DNA of 25,055 nucleotides, from IMG/VR virus record IMGVR_UViG_3300042197_000378, positions 1 to 25,055 of that record. One strand, 5' to 3'. Within the stretch, counting starts at the first letter, position 1; each line of letters begins with the position of its first letter. Source of the DNA: a virus. This document shows, piece after piece, positions 15,301-21,151 of the stretch. The translations under genes were made by a program, and so were the position numbers. The notes beneath the pieces are model-generated. The model saw only the letters and a list, made by a program, of their open reading frames with translations. It was not told the DNA's origin and did no database searches.

Positions 15301-18170
15301 AGTTGAAAATTCAGGTTGTGCGCAATGATGGCACGAAGCAGATGGAGATGGTGAAACGTGCTCGTGCGATGCGGGATTATTTTGATAAGCCGGAGGTGAA
15401 GCGTGCTCTTGGTTTGAAGGATAGAGATTCTGCAGAGAAGGCGTTTGAGAAGTGGGCTGATTTGAATGCGAATAATTTCTCTGTTCGCGACACCCCGGAG
15501 TATGTGGCTGAGCGGGTGAAGGAGTTGGATGGTGCTTGGGCTTCTTCGTATGAGGCTGCTATTTTGAGTGAGCATCGTCGCGCAATGACCGCCGGCAAGG
15601 ATGCGGCGAGTGTGTTGAAAACCGCGTTGTATGGTGGTCGTGCGAGTGAGTTGGTGACGCAGTTGGATACTTTGCAGAAGGCTCATGCTAGGTATTTGGA
15701 GAAGGCTGGGCGTTCGGTGCAGGATGCTTTGGTGCAGTTGGAGAAGTATGCGATTGATATCGTAAGCGAATCTGGCGGTACTGCTTCTCGCAATGCCGCA
15801 GTGAAGTTGAATACGACGGTGGAGAAACTTTCGGATTTGTTGCGCGACCCTGCGCGTCGCACACCAGCAGTTGAAAAGGTGATGAGTGAATACATTACTG
15901 AAGTGAATAAGGTGATTCGTGATGCCGGTTTGATTGACGCAGACATTTTTGGTCCGTCTGGATTGCTGTTGTCAAAGACTGGCGAGGAGATTGTTTCTGG
16001 TCAGGTGCAGGGTGTGTACGCCGAGAAGATTATGGAGGCGTTGGAGAAGCGTACTGCTGTTGCCCGTAAGCGTATTGAGGGGATGGTTGGTGCTTCAAAT
16101 CGTACTGTTGCTGATAAGACCGCTTTGGAGAAGGCGAATGCTGAGGTTGCTGGTGCTGCCGGGTTGGCAAAACAGAATCTTGTCTACGCAACTTTTTGGG
16201 ATAGGTCGGTTCGTTTTGAGGCGAGTGAAAGTGCTGCGATGGTGAAGAACTGGGAGGCTGCCGTCAAGGAGGCTGAGGTTGGCGCAAATTTGGCGGAGAA
16301 GGAGTTGGCCAATTTTGAGAATGCTGTGGTTGCTGGTAGGGCTACGAAAGCAAAGGGTTTGGAGTATGTTGATGCGTTCTTCAAGGCAAAGAAGAATACG
16401 CAGAGGGCTGCTGATGGTTTGCGTAAGGCAATAGAGAATTTTGAGGTTGCTCAGGCAAAGTTGGATTCAATGGAGTCTGCGTTCAATCTTCGTCCGTTCA
16501 AGCGCATGGAAGCGAATGAGGCTTGGGCGCGTGCCAATAACTTGAAGAAGTTGAGGAACTCAATGAAGGCTTCTGTGAAGAAGATGGCAAAGGACAAGTT
16601 GTTGAATGCCGAATACGACCAGTTTGGTGAGAGTTTGAATGATTTGTTTGCCCAGTTGGATGCTATGGCATCCATATCGGTAGAAACTGGTGAGATTGCT
16701 GCGTTGCGTGGAGTGTTGGTTGAGGTTGCCGAGGCTCGCGCCAATTGGTTGATGCGTTACCAGCAGGTTGCAGAGACACGGGCAAAGATAAAGTTGGTTG
16801 AGGGGATGGGCAAGACGTTGAAAGATATTGGTCCGTTGGCGTATCTGAATCCTGCGATGGGTACGACTGCTGGTACGACTTATGTGAACGAGTTGCAGAA
16901 GGGTTGGAAGGCGTTTGGTGAACAGTTCCCGAATTTGCAGGCTGACCCGAGGGTGTTGGAAATTTTTGCAAATACGAACAGGTTGCGTGACCCGGAGTTT
17001 GCGCGCGCGTTGCAACGTTTCATGGGTGGTTACACAAAGTTCTTCAAGGCCTACGCTGTTGCCACTCCGGGTTTCCATGTGCGCAACTCTTTCAGCAACG
17101 GCGTAATGCTGGTTGCTGCTGGTGGTTCGCCGGACAGCCTTGGGCGCGGGTTGTCTGCGTACAGGACTTTGGTTGAGGCTTTGAATAATGGTGGAACCAT
17201 TGAAGCACATTTGGCGACTTTGACTGCCGATGAGCAGTTGAAGGTGAAGATTGCCTATTTTGCAATGATGGGTTCTGGTGGCGGCTTGATGTCGGATGTG
17301 AACTTGTCTACGGGCAGCAAGTTGTATTCAAATGCGTTTACCAAGAAAATGCAGGAGTACGGAATAAAGGCGGACCAGCATGCTCGCTTCATGCTCGCAT
17401 ACGATGGTGTTGAAAAAGGCATGGACGGTTTGACTGCAATGGCCCGCGTCAAACGGTTCATGGTTGATTACGAGGACACCTCAACTTTGGATGCGTACAT
17501 GCGTCAAATTGTTCCGTTCTGGATGTGGACGAGTAGGAACCTGCCGTTGCAGATTCAAAACATTTTCTTAAATCCGAAACCGTATCGTTTGTACACCGCA
17601 TTCAGTAACAATTTCCGTGATGAGAAGGAAACGGAAAAGTTGCCGAAGTATTTGCGTGAGGTTGGTGCGTTTGCGTTGCCCGGTGGCAAGACGTACTTCT
17701 CGCCCGATTTTCCGTTTAGTCGTATCGGTCAGCAGGTTGAGCAGTTGTCTTCGCCCAAGAGAATAATGGCTGATGTGAACCCGCTGGTTCGGGTTCCGCT
17801 AGAGGTGTTGTTGTCCGATAAAAAGTTCTATTCGGACATTCCGTTCAAGAAGGGGATGGAGCCGACAAGCAGGCTTGTGGGTCCGCTTGCTTCGTATCTT
17901 GGACAACCGTTTGGTCAGGGTGGGGTAAATGCTGATGGTCAGCGTGTTGTTTCGGATAAGGCGCTGTACACGTTGATGAATACGGTTCCTTTTGCTGGTC
18001 AGTTTGAGCGTTTGGTTCCATCAACCGAGTCTTATCAGGCGCGAGGTGTTGGACAACGGTTGGGTCAGTATTTTGGTTCGCCTGTTCGTCCGTATACGGA
18101 AAAGATGAGGCAGCAGGAACTTGAGCGAAGGTTGTATGAAATACTCAAACGACAAAGGGAAAGGCAATGA
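9345..18170 (+). CDS. Giant virion protein, large-polyvalent/internal-virion type (2941 aa)
   Basis: A single uninterrupted 2941-residue frame, roughly 320 kDa. An N-terminal Gly/Leu/Ala-rich block (about 149-185, with Gly-Asp-Leu-Val-Thr-Asp-Pro-Ile-Asn-Trp-Leu) resembles a segment recurrent in giant phage virion proteins. The central 2000 residues alternate charged coiled-coil stretches with short globular segments. The C-terminal 370 residues look most conserved: Ala-Thr-Pro-Gly-Phe-His-Val-Arg-Asn-Ser-Phe-Ser-Asn at 2573-2585, and Val-Pro-Phe-Trp-Met-Trp-Thr-Ser-Arg-Asn-Leu-Pro near 2720. Such blocks occur in phage large polyvalent or internal virion proteins that may enter the cell with the DNA. 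No single-subunit RNA polymerase, lysozyme or protease motif was found by eye. It starts with GTG one base after the previous stop and overlaps the endolysin by ATGA. Confidence 0.72.
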   Translation: MAISGEQNFDELLKRLAQAKSLPNAARNSTGFIPKSTTAQLGLRDAVLESFRNSPDLDYKAIKAISRGQVAPAAGPTGFVGSVLNSAPAKVVLNGLNTIGIPMRMVNSGLREAIDALDDNPRTKGSWSEYWRQVKDPTYGFGRVVPMKGWGGRLVGFAGDLVTDPINWLTFGAAGMLRGAGRLGARGTFRPGVRESLEAAGRLGADGVGTATLRQTLGVRTLAGSDGRLALAEEVRRLGGTANDVQRVASRGKIAIPTDIAEVMGLGEAGIYIAGTKVRLPGSGRLSNLMERGITGIRLGVLRHFPGKNLQELMTRRGVGVDSKRYRTLLAKGQLPEDEVMLGTAVLTSDARYRAAKAIAKDAAARRAVDYAADTDLQASRNTVYRVMENPSGVVASDAERRAADKANEYLAKSLGEMNRRFAQVDEGYVPNVLPNFVPHMLTDESVSAMGKSYANPRMEKLMTYLKVNALDPYGSLKHRMITADTEFMGVPGSVHKGTIDGINEITRKEFGFNLFETDMVTIMNKYTETVARAAGTAEMMMALKDSKFLSYMNKVGMVDDEWLAASKVSLNGLTKSLDDAANAYVDKVEEAVGAMDQSFEKGYLGQLVEQSTKEAQATLSRVGKELGEPAATVGLTPPVGMLQSDLAALVDIDKQRLVLQEAKQKVDAKAAEFGMLFGAEGSELNVVHQIMVLEHQKLTEAFDSAQAKLFALRKKVEDYAATGKLEIAADRRAATAALQAARDAAKQYSSTLRDYQFWSDDFGNWMQDALKRIGTEVEDVTYDPVTGKILEKTQMKVTPKMLMPEGVSKKTETILKKIVSAEERGVIPKTAGFNENWLSATFGDSAIPTTSKQLLFETSPQLISQPARANAITSGVVSDGIVRGMSAADNAEQLSDSFGWMTIRLLKEAERRGGIEAREALAVQLRDGVGGIGQSWQRAKQQMDILQSVRDTISLVAKKKSDVAGKMFGKEAVDASETIATLTREIREANDEIIKLNEAAGGNSGVAVRGMLNDIEDFASATFVSNDSLTEDALDSYIERASVLMDTMVSERIVSDDDIFGMRTLIQSQLKDVWANGGLNRRNFTDFNTQFRDELGAFVDAYAVKNTGKQNQAVLAKAQRLLKENVEKQAKIDAILSSKNGTNDYVKYTVAALSGDLRNQIAAVAETMQEYFIFNEAYFWYSSFQRIAPRGVVVPESVWSVLVANVSREQLSLTQTAIDETMRGQQILNEIRQRVVGRLPKPEQANALAVEVASLPAEQRNLVERVFGTLVSGEEYKMLSDLDRIATMDSRFIQMKSEVGDIISGRVGGTTRVRGSRAAVGVAQFKSRSPRIELSDVLQRINETKSPADLNTYLRKLVEDGYLATQEYSNYEATIAAISRDAKVRQSEIIRRLKESGVKPKSKRELKSEIRGDEFGLSGLFAQATKSRKNGTGPLVSEWFARAIGGGRTEDEARALGSRVYTGVGGKYKTTGTFAINQYANSGDVFMGSTFGEVYKTDQFGDYVLDKYGNRVLEQSMSGDVDAALPKQYKYITEDESHFGIAYRRLSNRRAALRRLSEDATVSQDVAVSRLPDGSLVDANGNRIAARPETEGILGPMGYVLALEGNIDEAKESIKQFRLNDLTPKKIKELESGFLTVKKSASAEEKASAALRAADYELFRSSRNPEHVDWMHKKLLSEPTGPMPEGLPQAVKDAGNALDEARKAQEAIQAKHSYLTSVDRRSLHKFIRHLAGYNLGHDFDSGQGGLRELSLRAKSPQGLQNRIYTNSDFATVKNFATSLNERLGTSNVPPVFELIPVERVQFVPEQVAQMLSSTRNDYAFVKNNQRFSNEMVAAFLSADRNANLPPQQLALVRQAIDDKTIDVYSLDVGRVANNDVFNPENTLIQIVTGDGQQFFHNSQDALGYAPAAKDLNLFPTMVVDGKPVPIVFDELEWIQLFAKPKDVRQVRNQIAAKEAQRKALWAKTFTNNLEKNEPKLAALDAEIEELKIQVVRNDGTKQMEMVKRARAMRDYFDKPEVKRALGLKDRDSAEKAFEKWADLNANNFSVRDTPEYVAERVKELDGAWASSYEAAILSEHRRAMTAGKDAASVLKTALYGGRASELVTQLDTLQKAHARYLEKAGRSVQDALVQLEKYAIDIVSESGGTASRNAAVKLNTTVEKLSDLLRDPARRTPAVEKVMSEYITEVNKVIRDAGLIDADIFGPSGLLLSKTGEEIVSGQVQGVYAEKIMEALEKRTAVARKRIEGMVGASNRTVADKTALEKANAEVAGAAGLAKQNLVYATFWDRSVRFEASESAAMVKNWEAAVKEAEVGANLAEKELANFENAVVAGRATKAKGLEYVDAFFKAKKNTQRAADGLRKAIENFEVAQAKLDSMESAFNLRPFKRMEANEAWARANNLKKLRNSMKASVKKMAKDKLLNAEYDQFGESLNDLFAQLDAMASISVETGEIAALRGVLVEVAEARANWLMRYQQVAETRAKIKLVEGMGKTLKDIGPLAYLNPAMGTTAGTTYVNELQKGWKAFGEQFPNLQADPRVLEIFANTNRLRDPEFARALQRFMGGYTKFFKAYAVATPGFHVRNSFSNGVMLVAAGGSPDSLGRGLSAYRTLVEALNNGGTIEAHLATLTADEQLKVKIAYFAMMGSGGGLMSDVNLSTGSKLYSNAFTKKMQEYGIKADQHARFMLAYDGVEKGMDGLTAMARVKRFMVDYEDTSTLDAYMRQIVPFWMWTSRNLPLQIQNIFLNPKPYRLYTAFSNNFRDEKETEKLPKYLREVGAFALPGGKTYFSPDFPFSRIGQQVEQLSSPKRIMADVNPLVRVPLEVLLSDKKFYSDIPFKKGMEPTSRLVGPLASYLGQPFGQGGVNADGQRVVSDKALYTLMNTVPFAGQFERLVPSTESYQARGVGQRLGQYFGSPVRPYTEKMRQQELERRLYEILKRQRERQ

Positions 18171-18706
18171 CGCAGTACACAGGTAACAGGGACGGGGACC
18201 ACGGCAAAGCACGACCGGGGTTGCTGGAGTTCGTGAAGACGGTTGAGCAGATAACGGACGGTGCGTTGTGGAACAACGGCACCTACGTCAACCGCAACAT
18301 GCGGGGCAAGGAGTCGTTGTCTGTCCACGCCACTGGTCGTGCAGTGGATTTGTCGTGGCGGAAACTAGGAACCAAGGGGCGACGCAACGGTCGTGCCGTT
18401 GCCCAATGGTTGTGCGATGTGTTCGCAGACAACGCCGAGACGCTTGGTGTGGAGTGCGTGTTGGATTACTGGCCCAAGCCGCATGGTCGCGGGTATCGCT
18501 GTGACCGTGATGCGTGGCAAAACTATTCCAAGGCGACTATCGGGGGCGCGCCCGACGGGGACTGGCTGCACGTTGAGTTGTCTCCCCGTATGGCGGATAG
18601 TCCAACGCTGGTGAGGGAAGCATGGTCGGATATCGCTCAGACGGGTGTGCTTGCCCAGATGCCGAATCCGAAACGGAAGAAAAGTCAGGTTCAGGAAGAT
18701 AAATAA
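18167..18706 (+). CDS. Endolysin, M15-family peptidase-like
   Basis: A 179-residue zinc peptidase of the D-Ala-D-Ala carboxypeptidase / L-Ala-D-Glu endopeptidase (M15) type, which would cut peptidoglycan stem peptides at lysis. The signature Ser-Val-His-Ala-Thr-Gly-Arg-Ala-Val-Asp (52-61) supplies the first His and the Asp ligand, and Trp-Leu-His-Val-Glu (133-137) supplies the second His and a conserved acidic residue. No signal peptide and no clear cell-wall-binding domain follow; the C-terminus is a short basic tail. The start overlaps the giant gene's stop (ATGA), making it the last gene of the late operon. No holin is recognisable beside it. Its last 170 bp are overlapped by the opposing gene. 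Confidence 0.88.
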   Translation: MTQYTGNRDGDHGKARPGLLEFVKTVEQITDGALWNNGTYVNRNMRGKESLSVHATGRAVDLSWRKLGTKGRRNGRAVAQWLCDVFADNAETLGVECVLDYWPKPHGRGYRCDRDAWQNYSKATIGGAPDGDWLHVELSPRMADSPTLVREAWSDIAQTGVLAQMPNPKRKKSQVQEDK

Positions 18707-18953
18707 TCTTGTTCACCATCCCTGCCGGGATGTGTGACACCATGCCCACATCGTCTGCTTCGCTGGGTGTTTCGTCTTCGGGGAACCATGAGCCTGTGAT
18801 GGAGATGTGACCTTCTAAGCAGTCTTCCCACAGGAAGCCGACTGACACGACATGGCATGGGCGTGGTTTGTACGCTTTGACGTTTATCCATCCGTTGTCT
18901 GAGTCGAATGCGTCGGTCCAGTGGACGGCGACGAGTTTGGCTGGGAGTTTCAT
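18537..18953 (-). CDS. Unknown protein, antisense-overlapping the endolysin (138 aa)
   Basis: Not recognised as a named family. Residues 1-80 look like a folded domain (Val-His-Trp-Thr-Asp-Ala, Val-Val-Ser-Val-Gly-Phe-Leu-Trp-Glu-Asp, Ile-Ser-Ile-Thr-Gly-Ser-Trp-Phe-Pro), reminiscent of small conserved phage proteins of unknown role. After about residue 84 the sequence becomes low in structure (Ser/Pro/Arg-rich) and lies opposite the endolysin 3' end for 170 nt. The ATG at 18953 forms an ATGA overlap with the upstream gene's stop. It is the last gene of the reverse-strand operon. The disordered tail may simply be read-through into antisense sequence. Confidence 0.7.
   Translation of the reverse strand: MKLPAKLVAVHWTDAFDSDNGWINVKAYKPRPCHVVSVGFLWEDCLEGHISITGSWFPEDETPSEADDVGMVSHIPAGMVNKIIYLPEPDFSSVSDSASGQAHPSERYPTMLPSPALDYPPYGETTQRAASPRRARPR
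18717..18732. terminator. Short perfect hairpin at the convergent junction
   Basis: CATCCC (18717-18722), loop TGCC, GGGATG (18727-18732) lies just past the endolysin stop and inside the reverse-strand gene. It could help end forward transcription, but the stem is only 6 bp and no T-run follows, so this is a weak call. Confidence 0.25.
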
Positions 18954-19216
18954 TCGCTGTCTCCTGTCAGGTGTTCTTTCATGTTGACGATGAGGTGTTC
19001 CATGAATGATGAGATGCGCAACCATGCGTAGACATCTCCGTGTGTGGCTTTGTCCCAAGTTTTGCAGAGGTCAATGACGTCTTCTTTGGTTGCCGACATC
19101 ATCATCGTAATGATGGTGCCGGCGTTTTGTTCAACGCGGTTTAGTTCGGCGTCCATCTTGTCGGCTTCGCGTTTGTCCATGAATTCGTAAATCCAGTCAC
19201 CATTGTTTGCTGACAC
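18950..19216 (-). CDS. Small helical protein of unknown function (88 aa)
   Basis: Unknown. The GTG start at 19216 is chosen because GAAAGGA lies six bases upstream. Longer in-frame starts would run deep into the preceding gene. The product (Met-Ser-Ala-Asn-Asn-Gly-Asp-Trp-Ile-Tyr-Glu-Phe) is acidic and mostly helical, with a Met-rich segment (Ile-Ile-Thr-Met-Met-Met-Ser-Ala) near the middle and Trp-Leu-Arg-Ile-Ser-Ser-Phe-Met-Glu-His near the end. It overlaps the previous gene by 20 nt and the next by 4 nt (ATGA), consistent with coupled translation in the early operon. Confidence 0.68.
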   Translation of the reverse strand: MSANNGDWIYEFMDKREADKMDAELNRVEQNAGTIITMMMSATKEDVIDLCKTWDKATHGDVYAWLRISSFMEHLIVNMKEHLTGDSE

Positions 19217-19382
19217 GATTTTTCCTTTCGTTGTTATGAACGTAGATGGTGTTCTCAGATAAACCATTGACGGTGATACCTTCGCCCACCTCCACGTCAT
19301 CAAAATGCGCGCGCAGTATGCGTACAATTTTTGCCACATTGACCGCTCTATCAAATCCGATTGTTATCTGGCGAGAGTTCAT
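19197..19382 (-). CDS. Small protein of unknown function (61 aa)
   Basis: Unknown. The ATG follows a strong GGAGGAAC ribosome site. The product starts Met-Asn-Ser-Arg-Gln-Ile-Thr-Ile-Gly-Phe-Asp-Arg and has an alternating strand-helix-strand pattern (Val-Ala-Lys-Ile-Val-Arg-Ile-Leu-Arg-Ala-His-Phe, then Val-Glu-Val-Gly-Glu-Gly-Ile-Thr-Val-Asn-Gly), followed by a basic C-terminus. It begins 32 nt inside the sigma/DUF1599 gene and overlaps the next gene by 20 nt. Confidence 0.68.
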   Translation of the reverse strand: MNSRQITIGFDRAVNVAKIVRILRAHFDDVEVGEGITVNGLSENTIYVHNNERKNRVSKQW

Positions 19383-20226
19383 TTGTTCCTCCGAGTTTCA
19401 ATTTGAATGTGTCGTCAAGCACCATGAGTCCGATGACGCAGTAGCCGACGATGTCCCTGAGCGTATCAATGATTGTTTCGTCAACCTTCGGTACGACGGT
19501 GTGACCGTCTGCGAAGAACTGTCTGGTGAATTCTAGGTTGGCGAGACGTTCGTATTTGTCGTTGAGGCGCACGATGATGCCTTGGAATCCGAAGCGTTCA
19601 ATGTTCTTGTGACCGTAGTCGTGTTGTTTGGCTGCGAGCAGGCGGGCCATTTCTGCGGAGTCCCATTCGCCTTGGTGGCGAAGTTCGTGTATGACCGGTA
19701 CGGCTACGACGATGAACGCTTCGGGGTTTGGTTCTTCGTTGTTGTGGAACACGATGCCGATGAGCGCGTCAATCCTGTCGCGCAACAACCCGAAGTCAAG
19801 GCGTGTTTTGCCCCTGTCGCTGAGTCCTGCGATGTGCATCACCCACTGTGTTGCTGATTGTTCCCAAGTTTTGGCCATCTCGTATCTCCTTCTCAACTCC
19901 ACGTTCATCGTGAGTGTGTCACGAAGTTTATCATACGCGGTGTTGCGGATGCGCATGACATGTACATCGGAGAACCCCATTTCGTCGCCAGCGTCCTTCA
20001 ACGACAAACCTTCGTATGTGGTCAGCAGGATTGCTTTGCGATATTTTGCGGGTAGTGAGGCGACCGCCGAGGCGACAGCCTCGCGGAGTAGCAGCATCTC
20101 GTCGGTTGACGGTTCGGGGTCTTCGCCCGGTACGGTTTCCATCAACGCCTGCATCTCTGATTCGGGTCGGCGTAACGACAGTTTCTCAAACACCTCCGAC
20201 GCAAACAGGATGTGTTTCTTAGGCAT
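19351..20226 (-). CDS. Sigma-70 region 4-like domain fused to DUF1599 (Nmad1-like) domain
   Basis: A 291-residue protein with two unrelated parts. Residues about 50-105 match sigma-70 region 4: Val-Ala-Ser-Leu-Pro-Ala-Lys-Tyr-Arg-Lys-Ala-Ile-Leu-Leu, then a helix-turn-helix (Leu-Ser-Leu-Lys-Asp-Ala-Gly-Asp-Glu-Met-Gly-Phe-Ser) and Lys-Leu-Arg. No region 2 is visible. Residues about 200-272 match DUF1599 / nucleotide-modification-associated domain 1: Lys-Gln-His-Asp-Tyr-Gly-His-Lys-Asn, Arg-Leu-Asn-Asp-Lys-Tyr-Glu-Arg-Leu, and Glu-Thr-Ile-Ile-Asp-Thr-Leu-Arg-Asp-Ile-Val-Gly-Tyr. The start at 20226 overlaps the previous stop by 8 nt; an in-frame ATG at 20259 is possible. It may regulate phage transcription, with the second half tied to nucleotide metabolism or DNA modification (inference). 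Confidence 0.75.
   Translation of the reverse strand: MPKKHILFASEVFEKLSLRRPESEMQALMETVPGEDPEPSTDEMLLLREAVASAVASLPAKYRKAILLTTYEGLSLKDAGDEMGFSDVHVMRIRNTAYDKLRDTLTMNVELRRRYEMAKTWEQSATQWVMHIAGLSDRGKTRLDFGLLRDRIDALIGIVFHNNEEPNPEAFIVVAVPVIHELRHQGEWDSAEMARLLAAKQHDYGHKNIERFGFQGIIVRLNDKYERLANLEFTRQFFADGHTVVPKVDETIIDTLRDIVGYCVIGLMVLDDTFKLKLGGTNELSPDNNRI
19886..19894 (-). promoter_or_regulatory. Strong internal Shine-Dalgarno before in-frame ATG at 19878
   Basis: On the reverse strand GAGAAGGAG is followed after 7 nt by ATG (19878), in frame with the fusion gene and at the junction between the sigma-like and DUF1599 domains. Initiation here would yield a separate 175-residue protein (Met-Ala-Lys-Thr-Trp-Glu-Gln-Ser) holding only the DUF1599 part. 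This site is much stronger than the one before the full-length start. Confidence 0.6.
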
Positions 20227-20650
20227 CGTATGCTTCGTCGTACAACAACGCGGATACATCGGTGGGGCGTAGCAGATATCCCCACGCTGGGTTGTCTGAG
20301 CGTCGCGCGAAGTCGCGGGTTTCCAGCGTGTCTCTGTTTGCTTCTATGTACCGTTTCAATCTGTCTACGGACACGATGATGAATCCGCCGTCCATTGAGA
20401 AGATGTACACCCACCACTGCGCCTTGGTGACTTGTAAGCCTGACGGAACCCACTTGCCGGATTTGCGCGGGTTTTGACGCATCTCCACTGCCATGTTGCC
20501 GTTGCGGTAGCGGTCTGACTTCACCTCGAATGAACCTTCTACGAGGTTCTCCAACATCTTGCGTATCCGCTTCTCACCCAACTGACCGTACTTCAAGTCT
20601 TCTGCGAAGTTGAATGTGTTTTCCTTGATGTCCCATTTACTGTTCTTCAC
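20219..20650 (-). CDS. PD-(D/E)XK nuclease-like protein (143 aa)
   Basis: A 143-residue protein with the layout of a small restriction-fold nuclease or resolvase. Leu-Lys-Tyr-Gly-Gln-Leu-Gly-Glu (19-26) gives the first acidic residue. Phe-Glu-Val-Lys-Ser-Asp-Arg (41-47) gives the E-x-K core with a nearby Asp. Gly-Asn-Met-Ala-Val-Glu (51-56) is the following strand. Trp-Val-Pro-Ser-Gly-Leu-Gln-Val-Thr-Lys-Ala-Gln-Trp-Trp (67-80) resembles the Ser-Gly-x3-Thr-Lys-Ala-x-Trp pattern of phage PD-(D/E)XK proteins. The GTG start at 20650 has a GGGAG site and overlaps the upstream stop by 14 nt. It likely processes DNA during replication, but substrate is unknown. Confidence 0.65.
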   Translation of the reverse strand: MKNSKWDIKENTFNFAEDLKYGQLGEKRIRKMLENLVEGSFEVKSDRYRNGNMAVEMRQNPRKSGKWVPSGLQVTKAQWWVYIFSMDGGFIIVSVDRLKRYIEANRDTLETRDFARRSDNPAWGYLLRPTDVSALLYDEAYDA

Positions 20651-20807
20651 TGAGGGTCTCCCATTCCGATTGGGAGAAGCCGCGCGCACGACCGTCGGGT
20701 TGGATGTAGACCCATGTGGGGGCATCGGGGTCGCACCCGCATCCCACCACGTTCCTACTGTCGTGCACGATTGTGGTGCCACACTTCTTGCATCGGACCT
20801 TGGTCAT
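20637..20807 (-). CDS. Small zinc-ribbon protein (56 aa)
   Basis: A 56-residue protein starting Met-Thr-Lys-Val-Arg-Cys-Lys-Lys-Cys-Gly, with a second pair Gly-Cys-Gly-Cys-Asp about 13 residues later. The CxxC ... CxC pattern indicates one bound zinc. The rest (Thr-Trp-Val-Tyr-Ile-Gln-Pro-Asp-Gly) is a short beta segment plus an acidic tail. Similar small phage zinc-ribbon proteins exist, with no established role. GAGGAAA precedes the ATG, which overlaps the RusA stop (ATGA). Confidence 0.72.
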   Translation of the reverse strand: MTKVRCKKCGTTIVHDSRNVVGCGCDPDAPTWVYIQPDGRARGFSQSEWETLSEEQ

Positions 20808-21151
20808 AGTTTCCTCACCGTGATTTCGGTTATCTGTTTGTCGTCTGCCCACGCTACGCCATTCAACGCATCAAGGATGGACTTCACATAGTTGTCAATG
20901 TCCCCGCGCAAAGATGCCTTCCATTCGGGGTTCTTTTCTGCGGTGATGACGATGTTGGTGCCTTTGTCGCTGAACGTCAGACACACCTCAACGGTGTGGT
21001 CTGCCGGAAACAACGGACCCTCGTAGGCTTCGGCAACTTTCGCTTCGTACTGTGCGGTGCGTTTGGGGGTGTAGACGTGACCGTTGCGTGTGGCACGGGG
21101 GCGTTCTTTGGCGAGCGGTCTGATGGGGATGAACTGCTTGTACTTTTTCAT
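20804..21151 (-). CDS. rusA: RusA-like Holliday junction resolvase
   Basis: A 115-residue protein matching the RusA family of dimeric resolvases, which cut four-way DNA junctions formed during replication and recombination. The N-terminal Pro-Ile-Arg-Pro-Leu-Ala-Lys-Glu-Arg-Pro-Arg is typical. The catalytic block Arg-Gly-Asp-Ile-Asp-Asn-Tyr-Val-Lys-Ser-Ile-Leu-Asp-Ala-Leu (82-96) carries Asp84, Asp86, Asn87, Lys90 and Asp94, and Trp-Ala-Asp-Asp-Lys (101-105) supplies the further acidic pair. Length matches the roughly 120-residue family norm. It is translationally coupled to the primase (ATGA) and to the zinc-ribbon gene. Confidence 0.92.
   Translation of the reverse strand: MKKYKQFIPIRPLAKERPRATRNGHVYTPKRTAQYEAKVAEAYEGPLFPADHTVEVCLTFSDKGTNIVITAEKNPEWKASLRGDIDNYVKSILDALNGVAWADDKQITEITVRKL

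Noticed and set aside
14328-15686. Long reverse-strand open frame (452 codons) inside the giant gene
   Set aside because: The translation is Leu/Arg/Ile/His-biased without domain character, as expected for antisense of a TTG/GAT/GGT-rich coding sequence; no operon or ribosome site supports it.
9345-18170. N4-type virion RNA polymerase in the giant protein
   Set aside because: I looked for the single-subunit polymerase pattern R-x3-K-x6/7-Y-G and an HD-containing motif C and did not find a convincing ordered set; similarity is limited to size and position.
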